Shown here: piece after piece, positions 1-12,105 of the stretch | Layout: each line of letters opens with the position of its first letter | Position numbering within the stretch: the stretch's first letter is position 1 | Made by a program: the position numbers and the translations under genes | Assembly: GCA_039621445.1 (NCBI GenBank) | Contig: CP154954.1 | Coordinates: forward strand, 47,657,847 to 47,721,846 | Length of the DNA stretch: 64,000 bases | DNA from: Euglena gracilis | Lineage: Eukaryota; Euglenida; Euglenophyceae; Euglenales | Direction of reading: 5' to 3' | The notes under the pieces: model-generated | The model's input: only the letters and a program-made list of their open reading frames with translations | Database searches by the model: none | What the model was told of the DNA's origin: nothing

Positions 1-2490
1 CCCCCCCACAGGGTGACAGCTTCAGCACAAGGTTTCGATCCAGCCAACCTAACACAACCTCCACAGAAGAAAATTTCATGATGCACAAAAAAAAATCGGT
101 GGTGATGGGTTTGGGTTGGTAAATGGGTTTGGGTTCTCATTGAATCTACCCCCCAGAATGAGGCAGGGGTCTTGCTTTTTCTTGTTCTGTTGTTGGAAAG
201 CTCCAGGGGGATACTGGGGTATTTTTTTTGACCAACGTGGGCTCCAGAAAAATTTCAGAAAGAAATGCCTTGCTGGTTCGCGCAGAAACACAAAAAAATT
301 CCCTTCGACAATTCCCGCAACGTACTAAATGAGGCCTGATTGAGAATTTGCATGACTTCCGGAATAGGCTTTCCCAAAAATTAAATTCTAATTAAATCAA
401 ATTAAAATAAATTTGACATTTTGATGTGTTTCTTACTGTCCCTGATTGTGGTTGAGGGGGTCTAAGAATTTTGGGTCTTTTTTATCCTTGCTCTTTAAAA
501 AATGATAATGATGATAATAATTAAACATGATACTATTGAAAGGAGGGGTTTCCTCGCATTTGCTCCACATGTATCCAAAAGAGTGAAAGTTAAACCTGTC
601 GGGGCTTGGGCGGCGGAGGAGGATTGGGATTCTGCAACACTCCAAGGCGCTCCTTCAGCACCTTACGTGGGTGGAGATCCGGCGGCCGTTTGTAAAATTC
701 CTGGGAGTGGGGAAAACGGGTGAAATAAGACAGCACCAGGGCATGAGTTGATTTGAGGTGTTTATATTTGCACTTCCGCCCTGCAATGGTGTTTTGACAT
801 GCGACTGACAATTGCATATACCATATAATCTTCAATATGTTATTTTACATGTTACCACATCACAGATGTGTGTGTACTGCCATGCAAACACAAAAACGAA
901 TTTTTAAGCCATTTTTCAAATTGGAAGTTCTACCCAAGAGAAGGTTACATCCAGTCTGTAGACTTTTTTTTAAAAAAAACCAGTGCCCAACAAAGATAAT
1001 TGCCCCCCGTACTAGAGAGAAGCTTTTGATCCAATCAGGCCCAATCAATATCAGGTATCAAACTACAACCTTGGGCACAATTTCTTTCAAATAGAAATGA
1101 AGGTGTTGATCATCAATATGGTGAATAATCCATATTTGGGTGTACAAACTAATACTTTTCCAGGCTGGATGACGGCCCAATTTCTTCTCTTCCACAGGCC
1201 CCAGACCAGACTTCTTTGTTAGACCCTTCCTTCCCTTAAAGACCACCTACAGGCCAAAAGTGTGGTCAAGGGCCGGTCGGGGGCTTGGATGTGGAAAACC
1301 GAAAAACTGTACAGCCAAAAATGAATGATTATTAAATATTTTTGACAAATTCTGATTTTAAAACCGGTGTGTTTTTGGAGGAAATTTCAGATTTTCGCCA
1401 ACTTCCCCTATTTGAAAGTTCTGAGATATTCTGCAATTATTTTTGCAAATCACCAAAACAATAGTGCAAAAAAACCATAAATTCCTGGCGCAACGCGCTG
1501 GGGAAGAAAAATAATTGGGGTCCCTGAGGGGGACCCCTGATCCCAAAATAACTTATTATTTGCATCAACCGTCATTTATTTAACACATATTATAAATATG
1601 CATGTGCATATCAAACTCGTATATGAGGCACCCCGCGGTGCAGTTGTGCATTGACTGTCTCAGCAATGCTGTATGGAAGTTTTAACAGGATTTTCAGTTG
1701 CTCTGCACCTCCTGGAGGTTAAAGCACACCTCCTGGGTTTGGTGGAATGTGACACACAGGCCTTGAAGCGCCGCAACGAAGAGGCTGTGGTCATACATCT
1801 GTTTAAGGACTGGGGGGTTGCTGGGTTAGGGCTAGAAATTTTTTTGCCCGGGGGTGGGGGGGGCTGGACCACAGCTGCACCTGAGCTGGGCCGGGCTGAG
1901 CCAAAATCAGACAACTGCCCCCAAAAATGACCTGCAAAACACAGCGTTGAAAAAAATGAGCATCTGGCAACTGTCAAAAACGCGCCACAACAGCCCCAAA
2001 AACACCATTTTGGCCATTTTGAACACTTTCAGCCAGAGACAGCAAAAAAAAAAGGCTGGCCAGCCGCGCCAGCACCAACTCCTGGGGTTGCTGCGACTGG
2101 GCTGGGCCAAAATTGAGGCCAGCTGCTACAGCCCCCCCCCCGGGGGGGTCTGCAGAACATTAAAGGGAAGTATGGCTGTGGTGCAGATGTGGCGTGGCAA
2201 AAAGACGGCAAAGGCAGCGGAACGCCAGGGTGGAGAGGGCTGCGCCTGCTTTGCTTCGGGGCGGTTCACAGGACAGGCTTGTTTGCAACAGAAACGCTGG
2301 TCATCATCCTCATCACTGCATAAAATAAACATTGTAGTATGCAACGTATAATTGTGCCGGGGACTGCATTGCATGTCGACAGGGGGTGTGTATTTTTAAG
2401 GCGACTTAAAAATAACTTTAAAAACATTATAAAAAACGCCTCAAAAGGGCCTAAATGTCTTGAAAACCCCTAATATACCGTAAAATAGGT
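1..2490. other. Unassigned region, no gene recognised
   Basis: No exon, RNA gene or known domain could be supported here. Positions 107-140 contain a degenerate tgggtttgggtt pattern, 360-420 is A/T-rich, and 1518-1538 is a small hairpin (ggggtcc stem). Short ORFs on opposite strands mirror each other and show no recognisable motif. Confidence 0.5.
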
Positions 2491-2496
2491 ATTTAA

Positions 2497-2739
2497 AAAA
2501 CATTTTGGGAATTTTTTGAAATCCAAGCCAAAAATGAAGTCACAGAATCTTGGCAAAAACAAGCCAACTCAGGAAAAAATGATTTCTGGCATCACTGGAA
2601 CATCATTGTCTATCCAAAAAATGGGTATTTCGGCTTTTCTTTTTTAATATTGGACCCGCTCGATACTGGGATGACCCTGGGACTTCCTTTGGAAAATGGA
2701 TGCTTTAAAAATTGGGAAATGGCTTTAAATTTTTTTTAA
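2497..2739 (+). pseudogene. Orphan conserved peptide family, copy 1 (NDFWHHWNI motif)
   Basis: This 81-codon open stretch has no obvious start codon. A stop precedes it at 2494 and TAA closes it at 2737-2739. It carries the string NDFWHHWNI, followed by a Pro-Lys pair and an Asn-Gly. The same motif occurs on the minus strand at 63545-63787. Both copies have an upstream FF pair and Lys/Gln/Asn-Gly residues at matching spacing, and both stay open across the aligned part. The nucleotide match is patchy while the peptide match is stronger, which points to old coding sequence rather than a chance repeat. I do not recognise the family. It is probably a fragment of a mobile-element or host gene; no splice sites were identified with confidence. 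Confidence 0.4.
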
Positions 2740-3369
2740 AAAAATTCAAAAAAGCCGTAATAAACATTAAAAACATAATTTTGAGATTTACGCCTTAAAA
2801 ATACTGAGCATGTTGTGCACGGGCGCGACTTTGCACTTTCAAAAACAGTCAGCAAGTTTGTTTTTTTGCATGGAGTTAGAGACCATATGGTGCTGATCTT
2901 TTTGACTTGTAGCAGGGATTGTATTAATTGGGGGTAACCAAATCGCCATTTGCTTGAAACCAGTGAACGAAAGTCACGGATGCACACACATAAATTCCTC
3001 TCCAACCCCCCCCCCCCGCCAGGGGGTGAATGAAGCATTGTTTCAAAGCGACTTTCGGAGGTTTTGGCTCTGCCCCCCCCCCTGAGGGCTTCCAAATTCC
3101 TTTTAGGGGGAGCATGCCGTCAGCCAGCCGTCACCAAACCGCGTGTATGTGTGTCTCACAAGAAAATGAGGTCATCCACATTCTTGCACTGTTGAAGTTA
3201 ATTCCTCATTTAATCATCAAGGTCACGTTCATTGTTGGCTGCATTATTAGCCCATTTTCAAGTACTCTTAAAATTTTTTGGCCAGTTTTTGTTCGTTTTG
3301 CCAATTTTTGGTTGTTTTTTTTGGGCCAATTTCAACCATTTTGGCCTAATTCTGGGTCATCTTGAATGC

Positions 3370-4060
3370 TGTTCACCCAAAAAAAATACAATGGTCTGAA
3401 GGCTGTGGACGAAAACTCTGACACATTTGGTCAAAAAAATTTGCTAGCAAAGTGTAAATGAATTGGTCAAAAAGATTCAGCAGTTCATAATTCTTTTTGC
3501 ACCATCCACACAAGGGAAGGAAACACAAACGCATTTTTGTGTTTTTGACCTTGCATGTTTTGATTGATTGCTGGTTCAAATACACTGCCCACAGCTGGCA
3601 AAATTTTTGCACTGTGCTCCAAAAATATCTGCACTTGTTGAAAAAAAATTGCACTCTGTCTGTTTGTATTTTTAATTTCTCATTATTGCTCAATGACAAA
3701 CAGCCTCACGTTCACCAATGACCGTCAATCCATTTCTTCCCCAGTGAATATTCCCCAGATGGTGCAGAAAGCCATTCCACTTCTCCTTGGTCAATCTTGT
3801 GCAGATGCCTCTCTCTTGATTTCTGGGGCTCTGGCGTGATTGAATAGAAAAGAGCAACTGTGCAACGCACCCAATCCAAATTTTCCGGAAAAGGTGCAAA
3901 TATGTTTGGTATAATGTGCAGACATTTTGGAGATAAATTGCAAACAAATTGGTGTCAGGTGCAAACATTTTTGACACAAAATGCCCAGAACTTGGCGTAA
4001 AATGCAGAAAAGACGGGCATCAGGTGTAATTTCAAATTTCTCCAAAAAAATAATGGAAAC
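3370..4060. repeat. Dispersed TTTGCAC-type degenerate repeat, copy 1
   Basis: Phrases such as caaaaatttttgcac and aaatatctgcacttg recur at spacings of roughly 30 bases. In 3885-4025 they appear as the reverse complement (gtgcaaatatgtttgg, gtgcagacattttgg). The same vocabulary occurs at 11590-11880 and 61425-61545. No coding potential is convincing. Confidence 0.4.
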
Positions 4061-4567
4061 CTTTTCGAATGTGACTCAGCTCCCGATCCCAAATATTGGG
4101 ACCATATGGGAAATTTGTGGAAGCTTTTAATCAAAGGGAGTCCAAATTTTGAATGCTTGCATTCATATTATTGATTTCAAAGATCAAACAGTTGCACTAT
4201 TATTTCAAGCCACTGCTGCTGCGGACCATTGATGAGGAAGAGAAAGACAATGAGCAGTTCCTTGGCGTCGTGGAGGGTGATGGAGGCATATTGCAGGTCC
4301 TCAAATTGCTCCATAAAAGCATGGAGATTGAGCCTGCAGGGGAATGAATGAAATCTCGCATAAACACCTCTCCGTCAAAAACCTGACCGGTAAGTTAAAG
4401 GCCACAGCAAAGTGCCAACCTCCCCTGAGGCCCCCCAAGTGACACAACAGGCATTGGTGAGATGGTCCGAAAACAGCTAAGATTGCTGGCAATGTTGCCA
4501 AAATGGTCACCTTGAAAAACCAATGCCACCTTTCCCTCCAAGGATTTCAGGTTGAAAGCTCAGGCCA

Positions 4568-4852
4568 ATGTTTTTGAAAGTGGATGACGTCAATGACACC
4601 ATATGCTTAAATGGCTTGGGGGGGGGGCATGACAGGAGACCTGAGAAAGAAATCGGAGCACGTCATGAGTTCGTGGCAGAGAAGTGGGAGGACTCGTGGG
4701 ATGACGCCGTTGTGCTCTGCATGGCGGAGCTCGTGCGGTGCCAGTCTCGGTGGACCTTGCTCCCGTCGCTCCTTGAGGCATGCTTGCACCTTTGCTTCAA
4801 CGATGTCAACGACCCGTGGACTCTGCAGGACGAAAGCCCCAATAAGGGTTGG
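4568..4852 (+). CDS. Possible coding segment, function unknown
   Basis: The plus-strand frame from 4568 reads an amphipathic stretch with Trp and acidic residues (for example EKWEDSWDD, then LLPSLLEACLHLCF). Its residue composition is protein-like, unlike the homopolymer shadows around it. The minus strand is also open across the same bases, so strand choice is uncertain. It ends where an A-rich repeat begins, and no splice sites or known domain were found. It could be an exon or a transposon fragment. Confidence 0.2.
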
Positions 4853-4889
4853 TTGTTTGTTTGTGACTGTATTGTTTTGCCCACATGCC

Positions 4890-5320
4890 CTCCCCATGGG
4901 GAGGGCCTCGAAAAAAATGTGCAAAGAAATGCAAAAAAAGCACAAAAAATGGCGCATTTTTTTTAAATGTGCAAAAATGTTCAAAATCCGAGAGAGAAAA
5001 AGCGCAAAAATCATGCAAATGCAAAAACTGCTGGAAAAAAAAGTGCAAAAGTGGCACCAAATTCACAACAATTGGATGATGGGATTATCCGGAAAACGTG
5101 AGTTTCAAAAAAAATAAAAATCTCAAAAAAAATGCAACAAACTGCAAAAATGGTAAAAAAAAATGCGGAAAAAATTGGGTAAATCATGTACAATGCGACA
5201 AAAAGCGAAAAAAAAATTGCGCTGAAAAAATAAAGTAAAAACTTGCAAAAACTGTGCATTTTTGGAAAATTTGAGGGAAAAAGTGCACAAAAAATATATA
5301 AAAAATGCGAAACGTGTTTC
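4890..5320. repeat. A-rich low-complexity tract with gcaaaaa motif
   Basis: Short A-runs alternate with gc, as in gtgcaaa, gcgcaaaaa and atgcaaaaac. The Lys-rich (plus) and Phe-rich (minus) ORFs crossing it are products of this composition. Confidence 0.6.
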
Positions 5321-5723
5321 TCCTCCCCCTCCTCTGCCCTCCCCCTTGGTTTGAACCACAAAATTTCAATCAGGGGGCGGTGATAAAAAATAAATAAAAG
5401 CCAACCTTTCCAAAATTACAAGTTCCAAAATGGCGTTCCCCTTGAAACCTTGGTGTTGCCGATCCTGCCCTAATTGCAATTTGACCTTCTTTCAAAAGGG
5501 GTTCAGAAAATGTCATTTTTGTATGCTCTTTTTTGTGACTCTTTTGACTAGGATGTATCTAGGATGCTGGGCAGTTGAGGGGGAGTGGCGGTTACCTGGA
5601 TTTGGTGTTTTTGTCATGATTTTTCACTTTGGGGAGATGAGACCAGGGGTTTTCGTGTCATTCCAACCACAAAACAGCAAAAAAAACACAGAATTCCCGG
5701 GAAAGCAGAGGCCAAAAACAAAT

Positions 5724-5792
5724 ACATGTATATATAATTATACATTTATATTACATTATACACATATGTATATATACATATATATATATAAA
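5724..5792. repeat. TA-rich microsatellite
   Basis: A (TA)n and TATACA run of about 70 bases (tatatataattatacat, then catatatatatataa). Confidence 0.8.
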
Positions 5793-6104
5793 CAATTCGT
5801 TTGCATTTTATTCAATCCTGCCTTCTCGCTCTCACCCCTTGTAAAGACGGTAACCAAATCAAAATTTTTGTCGAACTGCGAAAAATGCGCACACCAACCA
5901 AAAAATGCTTGAGTGCGAGATGTGCCACCCAAATATTTGTGGGCAGTTTTCTCTACATATATTTTTAAATTTGGTACATTCTTTCCTGTTTAGGGAAATA
6001 TACGTCAGTTTTGGCACATTTTGAGCCAAAATTTTTTTGAGCTTGTTTGATATTTTGATCCAAGACACCCCCCTGTAAATACATTAGGCCATTAGGCTGT
6101 CGGG

Positions 6105-6490
6105 TTGGCCGACTACCCTCACCCCCCCCCCCAAATTGGCCACCACTTGGGCAGCATTGGACCCTTAAAGGGGGACAATTTGGGGGGGGGGGGTACCGCG
6201 TTTTTGACCATACCCAGGCCGGATGACCAATTTGGGGGGGGGGCAAAATTGGGAAAACGGCCCATTTGGCACGGTAAATTTCCGAAATCCGAGCGGCCAA
6301 TCAATCAATCAATCAATTTGGGAGGGGCATCTCCCAAACCCAAAGGGCAAATCTGGGGGAGGGGGGGCAATCTGGGGGGGGGGGTGAGGGTAGTCGGTCG
6401 ACCCAACAATTGATCGGCCGACTAGTCTATTGAACTTTTTATCACCCCCTCCCCACGCCTGCTCCACCGACTTGTCTATCGACCCAAAAG
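6105..6490. repeat. G-tract repeat with TCAA tetranucleotide run
   Basis: Phrases of the form aatttggggggggg and ccccccaaattggcc alternate in both orientations. Positions 6299-6317 hold a (TCAA)n run. Motifs tcggtcgac and ggccgactagtc are partly palindromic. This relates to the wider G-tract repeat vocabulary of the window. Confidence 0.55.
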
Positions 6491-6544
6491 GACCCCCCCT
6501 GGCTAAGTTGTTAGCTGGTACGATGGACATTTTTCCCACGTGTT

Positions 6545-6868
6545 ATGATCCCACAAAGATTTGCCCAGAGAAGAATCCTTTTTTTTAGCTACAGCCGGTT
6601 CACAATTTCATGCCCTGATATCGTAAAGAGCCTGTTCACAAATATCAGGGCGCTATTTTGCGCTATTTGGATCATGGGAATTAACATATATGATGAATTG
6701 ATGGTTGTAAGTTCGGTGCCTTGTGGAATTGTCAGGTTCAATCTTGAATTATTTTTAAAAAGACTTCCTTCACACTGGACTGACAACGTTCAAAAAAAGA
6801 GTGGTTCCATAATGCGGCCTTATACAGAAGTAAACCCCCCCCCAAATATGAGAAACCCCTCGCTATAA
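6545..6868 (+). CDS. Uncharacterised ORF, doubtful
   Basis: A 107-codon ORF of mixed hydrophobic composition with no recognised motif. Its 3' part runs into the terminal repeat of the AAATATAAGAAACCC element, so its stop is repeat-derived. The minus strand is also open. It could be an exon, but nothing supports a function. Confidence 0.12.
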   Translation: MIPQRFAQRRILFFSYSRFTISCPDIVKSLFTNIRALFCAIWIMGINIYDELMVVSSVPCGIVRFNLELFLKRLPSHWTDNVQKKSGSIMRPYTEVNPPPNMRNPSL

Positions 6869-7351
6869 GAAACCCCCAAATATAAGAAACCCTTTGGCTG
6901 ATTTTCAGCCGACACCCAAATATAAGAAACCCCCAAATATAAGAAACCCTGGGCTGTTGGACACCAATCCAAATATAAGAAACCCCTCATATTCACCTTG
7001 GGTCACAGCAAATTTCAAGGCGCGATCAACACAAAGATGAAGCCAATCTAGTCTATTGCTTCTTTGCAAAGCAAGAGTTCAGAAGCAACTGCTTTTGGAA
7101 ACACCTGTCCGTTTCACGACCCCCCTTCCACACTGTTTGAATGGCAGCCAGACATGAGGACAATCCTACACACAGTGGTCACATGTAATTAATTATATGA
7201 AGGAAGAAAAAGTTCCATTTACAAGAAACCCTTGGGGCCGGCCTTCGACACCCAAATATAAGCAACCCCCAAATATAAGAAACCCTTTGGGCCGATCGGC
7301 CGACACCCAAATATAAGAAACGGGTTTCTTATATTTGGGGGGGGGGTTATA
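6829..7351. mobile_element. Element with about 28-bp terminal inverted repeats and internal AAATATAAGAAACCC copies
   Basis: The left end reads taaacccccccccc followed by aaatatgagaaaccc. The right end reads gggtttcttatatttggg followed by a G run and tta, which is its reverse complement apart from about two bases. Inside are about eight further copies of aaatataagaaaccc in two clusters (6860-6990 and 7250-7325), separated by unrelated sequence with ggccgacaccc spacers. No transposase is encoded. No clear target duplication was seen. Confidence 0.55.
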
Positions 7352-7719
7352 TGAAAAAACCATCAGCTGTACCACTGAGCCATGTGTGCAATGCAGACGT
7401 CGGCTTGGAGTGATTCTCCAATGACATCGGACGTCGTTTTTGTGGGTTTTTCCCCCGAACTACACCATTGCTTAACATGGGGGTGGTTCATGGGGGTGGG
7501 TCGGGTCATGGGCGGTCATGCGGGGGGGGGGGGGGGGGGAGAACTGCATTTTTGGACCACCGGGTTAGGAATCATGGAACCAAAGGAAAAGGAAATAGGT
7601 GGTCAGTTGACTTTGTTGTGGACCCCCCATCCCCTCCATTTCGGTTGACTTCGTTGGTCAACCAGGGGGTCCCGGGGGTGGGAGGGGGTCTCGGACACCC
7701 CAGCACCTGAAAAACCCCT

Positions 7720-8420
7720 GAGTGTGTCATTTATGGGGGGGGTCCAATTTTCAAAGGAAAATCCCTTGGGCGGTGGCTGAAAAAGCTTTCGATCAGAGGG
7801 GGTGTGTCACTACAGCCGGCAGACACAATTGTTGGACCCAGCCGGACATTTTTGTTGGCCCCTGCCAGGCAAAAAATGGGAGAATGGAGGACATTTCTAT
7901 AGGGCCGCTGGGGACATGAATAGTTGACCCTCTGACCCATGAAATTCAGGCCCTAATGGACAATTTTGCAGGGAAACCTGTCTGAAACAATCCGAACCAA
8001 GGAACTTACCAATTCACAGCAGATGCTAAGATTCAGATGGCATTGGTGGGAATGCATTCAAGAGTCTGCATATTGATTGTACAAGATGACTTCGCAAGGT
8101 AGTACAAAGCTAGCTCTCAAAGTTTCACAAATGTGGGAGGCGAAGGAATCATCCAACGACTGCTCCAAAGCTGTTCCTCACTCGCATCGGAATGTCATGC
8201 ATTCACACAGATGGCCGGGCTTTAGATGACTGCAACTCTAGGGTACAAGCAACCTCTTCCCAAAATCTTCCTAAAGCAACATTCTGTGTTCACATTGACT
8301 GAAAAAAAAGCTTGTGATCACTACACATCATGCAAAGCCAGAGGCAACAGCGAATGTGATGGGACGCACTGCTTTTCAAAAACATTTGGGGCTGTAGTCA
8401 ACTTCAAAAAAAAATCAATA
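7720..8420 (+). repeat. Dispersed ~700-bp repeat with orphan peptide family (LGYKQPL), copy 1
   Basis: This segment matches, in reverse orientation, 26050-26860, and its first part also matches 28600-28720 (blocks around cctatagaaatgtcctcc and accaacaaaaatgtcc). Two peptide blocks are conserved in frame between the copies: KLALK-x-SQMWE and, further on, TLGYKQPL-x-K-x-FLKQ. In this copy the blocks are separated by stops, so it is a decayed coding sequence. I do not recognise the family; a transposon origin is likely from its repetition. Confidence 0.5.
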
Positions 8421-8679
8421 AAATTTCAATAAAAAAATGAAAAAGGTTTTTGGGGGGGGTTGTGATTTTTTTTAAAAAAAACAAAAAAACACCAGCTGTG
8501 AAACCAGACAGGGGGGTTCCTGGACATCCCCCATCTGATGTAACCCCGCCCCCCAAATAACCTGGCGGGGTGCCGGGTCATTGGAACCAACTTTTTGCCA
8601 TGCCCCTCCCACCCGCCAGGTCAAATGGGCCCTTTTTCGGCGCCATAAAAGGATTTTGCCAAAAAAAGGGGGTGCCAAG

Positions 8680-8949
8680 TTAACGTGACCTCTCCCCCTA
8701 TTTGGCCGCCCTCCGGGCCACCCGGACCCCCTTCTGGCCAATTAGGGGGGGGGACAATTAGGGGGGGGGGGTTACCCCTAACCCCCCCCCCCTAATTGGC
8801 CACCTGGGCCCCGTCCTTCATAGTCGCAAACCCCCGTAAAACACCCGAATAAGGGCATTTTCCCTTGCAATGAGTAACCCCCCCCCCTAATTGTCCACCT
8901 GGGCTCTGGCCAATTAGGGGGGGGGACAAAGAGAGGGGGGTCACGTTAA
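8680..8949. mobile_element. G-tract MITE with TTAACGTGACC ends
   Basis: The left end is TTAACGTGACC and the right end GGTCACGTTAA. The interior has blocks ctatttggccgccctccggg, ccttctggccaattaggg, taattggccacctgggc, and gaataagggcattttccc. Partial copies sit at 12106-12290, 14118-14215, 14658-15173, 15845-15990, 18288-18360, 19618-19812, 32338-32520 and 38545-38625. TTAA at both ends would fit a piggyBac-type target, but other copies carry TGTAA or ATAAC, so this is unproven. No coding sequence. Confidence 0.6.
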
Positions 8950-9139
8950 TAGAATAATCTTTCTTGCCCCTCCCTCCGCCAAGTTATTTGGCCTCCGCCA
9001 GGAACAAGGGCCCCGCCAGGCTTTTTAGGGGAGGTTCACCAAACCAAACTTGTCAACCTAAAAATTCATGCAAAAATGCTTTTTCTGGAAGAAATTGTTG
9101 CTTATCAAGAAACCTCACACGTGTCACAAATGATTTCCC

Positions 9140-9300
9140 AACACAGTTGGTGTTTTTTTCGTTTTTTTTAAAAAAGCAATACGGCGTGTTTTTTTTGAAA
9201 AAAAAATGCCAAAAAAAAACATCAAAAAAAAAACAACAAAAGGGAAAATTCATTGAAAAAAACTCGTTATGAAACACCCAAACCACACTTCGATCCTACT
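9140..9300. repeat. T-run/A-run foldback repeat with CTCGTTATGAAAC terminus, copy 1
   Basis: A block of the form ggtgttttttcg, T-run, A-run, cgtgtttttttt, A-run, then gggaaaattcattgaaaaaa and ctcgttatgaaacacccaa. Similar blocks lie at 15690-15845 and 23278-23420, and an inverted one at 47755-47870. The T and A runs can pair into a hairpin. Non-coding. Confidence 0.55.
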
Positions 9301-9477
9301 GAGTTCAAAAACTGCCAAAATGGTTAAAAAAACATTCAAAAATGTAAAAAATGCAATTTTTGCGATATTTTCCATTTCTGTGGAGGGAATTTTTCTGGCA
9401 AAAAAAATGCCAGAAGTTCCCAAGAATGTTTGAAAATAGGCATTCAAAAATATTTTGGTGCAAAACCTCGTCCAAGG

Positions 9478-9965
9478 TTGGATGGTTAATCGAAAAACGG
9501 TTAATCGCTTGCGACTCCCCCAGTTGATCGTTCGTTTGTGGGGGGGGGGGGGACAATTAACATGGTTAATCGAAAAACGATTAATCGCTTGTGACCCCCC
9601 TGGTTAATCGCATCCTTTTTGTTGTCGGAAGAAGAAATGACCCTAGTTTGGGAACATTGTTTTAAGGAAGATGGCAAGGTTGTGTTCAATGCCAATGTGG
9701 ATGAGAAATTCTTTCAAAAAGCCTTGAATGTAAACTCTATTTTTGATACCAAATTTTCTGGACGACAAAATTGGGGTTTTTGGCCAATTGTGGAGTGAGG
9801 AAGTAAGCCAGAAAGGCAAATGACTTTTGTTTTTTGGGGGAAAATTGCTACGGTGGCGGTTAATCGAAATTAATTGAGGCATGGTTAATAGAAAATTGGT
9901 TAATCGACCCCCGACCCCCAATTAACCATGGTTAATCGCTTGACCTGGAAAATGACGATTAATTG
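9478..9965. repeat. GGTTAATCG repeat-bounded block
   Basis: The motif ggttaatcg recurs about nine times, clustered at 9484-9610 and 9855-9950, with cgaaaaacg and ccatggttaatcgctt variants. The middle 240 bases lack it. Relatives with gaacgattaatc lie at 11300-11370, 32545-32605 and 38490-38530. Non-coding. Confidence 0.5.
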
Positions 9966-10099
9966 TCCCACCCTGCCTCGTCGGCGTCTTTTTTTAAAAA
10001 AAAATTGTTAATTTTTTGTTAAAAAAAACAAAAAAACAGCGTCCAAAAAAAGAACAAGCTGCCAAATATGTCCCAACATTCAGGGAAAAAAGCTGTGTG

Positions 10100-10610
10100 A
10101 TTCACCATTGGGCGCTCTGGGACACAAAATGGATGCTCTCATCTGGTTTTAACAAAGCACAGATGGTTCTGGTTGACGAACGTGCAACACCATTCACTCA
10201 AAAAGACTGCTGTTGTTGATGTTGATGTTGGTGATGTTGCCAGGGTGTCATTTCCCCCTCCCCCTCATTGGCCAAGGAAGGGGGTGCAGCCCGCCAAGAG
10301 GAGGTGTTAATACAACCAATTTACCCTTAAAACGTTTATGCATCAGCACCTCACAACCCAACACCAAAGAAGGAGTTTGTAGAGGCTTGGTCTGCTCCTT
10401 GCGGTCGTTCCATCCACCCAGAAAAATGTCACCAGTCTCACACAAAAGTGTCCATGGGGGCTCAACGAAAATGTCTATCGGGGTCAAAAATTTCCCGTCC
10501 ATTAGGGATGGGGGAGGGTTCTCCGGAAGGTGTCCGCGAGGGACAACAAAACTTGGACAGGAGGGACCTTCATTTTGTCTAAAATTCCCCACTCAAGTGT
10601 CTGCCAGCCG
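10100..10610 (-). repeat. Dispersed ~500-bp repeat, intact copy
   Basis: On the minus strand this matches 21480-21740 followed by 22680-22890. Shared blocks include tggggaattttagacaaaatg, ttttgttgtccctcgcgg and gagactggtgacattttt. The minus frame 10592-10248 and its sister keep an almost identical peptide (for example PENPPPSLMDGKF and PPWTLLCETGDIF). Nucleotide identity is also very high, so the frame may simply reflect recent copying. Function unknown. Confidence 0.6.
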
Positions 10611-10785
10611 TAATGGGGGGGGGGATGTCATTTATGGGGGGGATACCTGATGAACTGACTCAGATGACTTTCCAAAAATTGGACCAAATCTCATCGATCT
10701 ATCATTGAAACCCCCCAAAAATCTCGGCACCTTTGGCACCAGTGGGTGGGGAAATAGGCGGGAATCCGTGCACTTACCACCCCCC

Positions 10786-11110
10786 CCCCTTATTGTCCCA
10801 CCGACCTGCCCCCGGGAGGCCCGACCGGACAATAAAGGGGGGGACAATAAAGGGGTACCAAAGGAATTTCATTGGCAGGGCCAAAAAAACCCCCCGTCGG
10901 CCGGGGCCCAGGGACAATAAAGGGGGGGGGGGACAATAAAGGGGGGGGTACCACTGGGCGGGGCAGCCCGGGGTACCCAGGGTCGGGTGGGTCCTTGCCA
11001 AAAGGGTAAAGGTCGCTAGGGGTGCCTGCCCAACCCACCCCCAAAACCCTACCGGGGTCGGCATAGGGGTGCCTGCCCTAGCACCCCCCGGGGTGGAGTA
11101 GGCACCCGAC
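10786..11110. repeat. GGACAATAAAGGGG foldback and GGTGCCTGCC repeat
   Basis: The phrase ccccttattgtccc at 10790 is answered by four copies of gggacaataaagggg between 10825 and 10950, giving a foldback. Further on, ggtgcctgccctag and ggagtaggcacccgac form a second palindrome, with relatives at 49075-49320. Confidence 0.5.
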
Positions 11111-11289
11111 TAAAAAAAAGTGCCTGGTTGTTACCCCCCCATTAGCACCTGCCCAAAACTTTTTCGAAAGCTTCAATGTTGCTCCAAAAGTGAAATAAAT
11201 ATTGTTACCGGGATTGGGTGTCACCACCCAAATTTTGACAATTTGACCTTGGATGGAAACCACCCAAGGTCACCAACAAATCAGGGGAA

Positions 11290-12000
11290 GGTTGCTGCTG
11301 ACATCGACAGGGGCTGATGATTTTTGACGATTTATGGGGGGGTCTGAACGATCATGAATGATTAATGCCCCTGGGGTTTTTCTCATCATTACGGCATTGT
11401 CGAAAAATGTCGGGTTTTTTTGGGACGTCATCAAAAACATCATTTTGGCAATTGTTCTTGACATTTACCATTTTTTGCAAACAACCCACCAAAAAAGTTG
11501 CAAAAATAAATTCTTGGGGCTGTCTAAGGTTGGGGCATGGGAAAGGTGAGGAAGACTGCACCCAACGACTAAAATTTCTTGCCCATGCCTGGCAAAAATA
11601 TTTGCCCCAAGGTGTATTCTCCATGGCCTTCAAATGTATTTGTCCACAGCTGGCAAAAAAAATTCACTGCGTCCAAAAGTATTTTCAAGTATTTGCACTT
11701 GTTCAGTTAAAAAAATGCACTGAAAAAAAGCTCACATTTCACCAATGGGGCAAAATCTTTTGGAGTTTCCAAGGGCAACTGTGCAAAAAACCAGATCCAA
11801 AAGCAAAAATTTTCTGAAAAAGCAGAAACAGTTTTGGGACGGTGTTGATGTATTTTTGTGATAAATGCAAACAAATTGGGGTGAAATACTGTGTCAAGAA
11901 CTGTGTTTGGGCCAAGAGTTAGGGGGAGCCCAGGGGTGGTCCCCGCCCCTGGGCCCCCCTAAAACCTTGGCCCAAAACACTGTTCTTGTTTGAAACCGTG
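11290..12000. repeat. GATTAATG fragment and TTTGCAC repeat, copy 2
   Basis: Positions 11330-11370 hold a gaacgatcatgaatgattaatg fragment. From 11590 onward, phrases such as gtatttgcacttg and aaatgcactg repeat the vocabulary of 3370-4060, including a shared caccaatg(g/a) block. Positions 11895-12055 contain an inverted repeat (ttgaaaccgtg and cacggtttcaa). No gene recognised. Confidence 0.4.
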
Positions 12001-12105
12001 TTTTGGGCGAAGATTTAAGACTTTTAAAGTCTCGAAATCGGCCCAAACACGGTTTCAAACATTATACCATCGTTTATCACGGTTACCATCCACCCCCCCC
12101 ATTAT

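Noticed and set aside
4607-5361. Lys-rich and Phe-rich ORFs around 4.9-5.3 kb
   Set aside because: Produced by A-runs alternating with gc; no motif.
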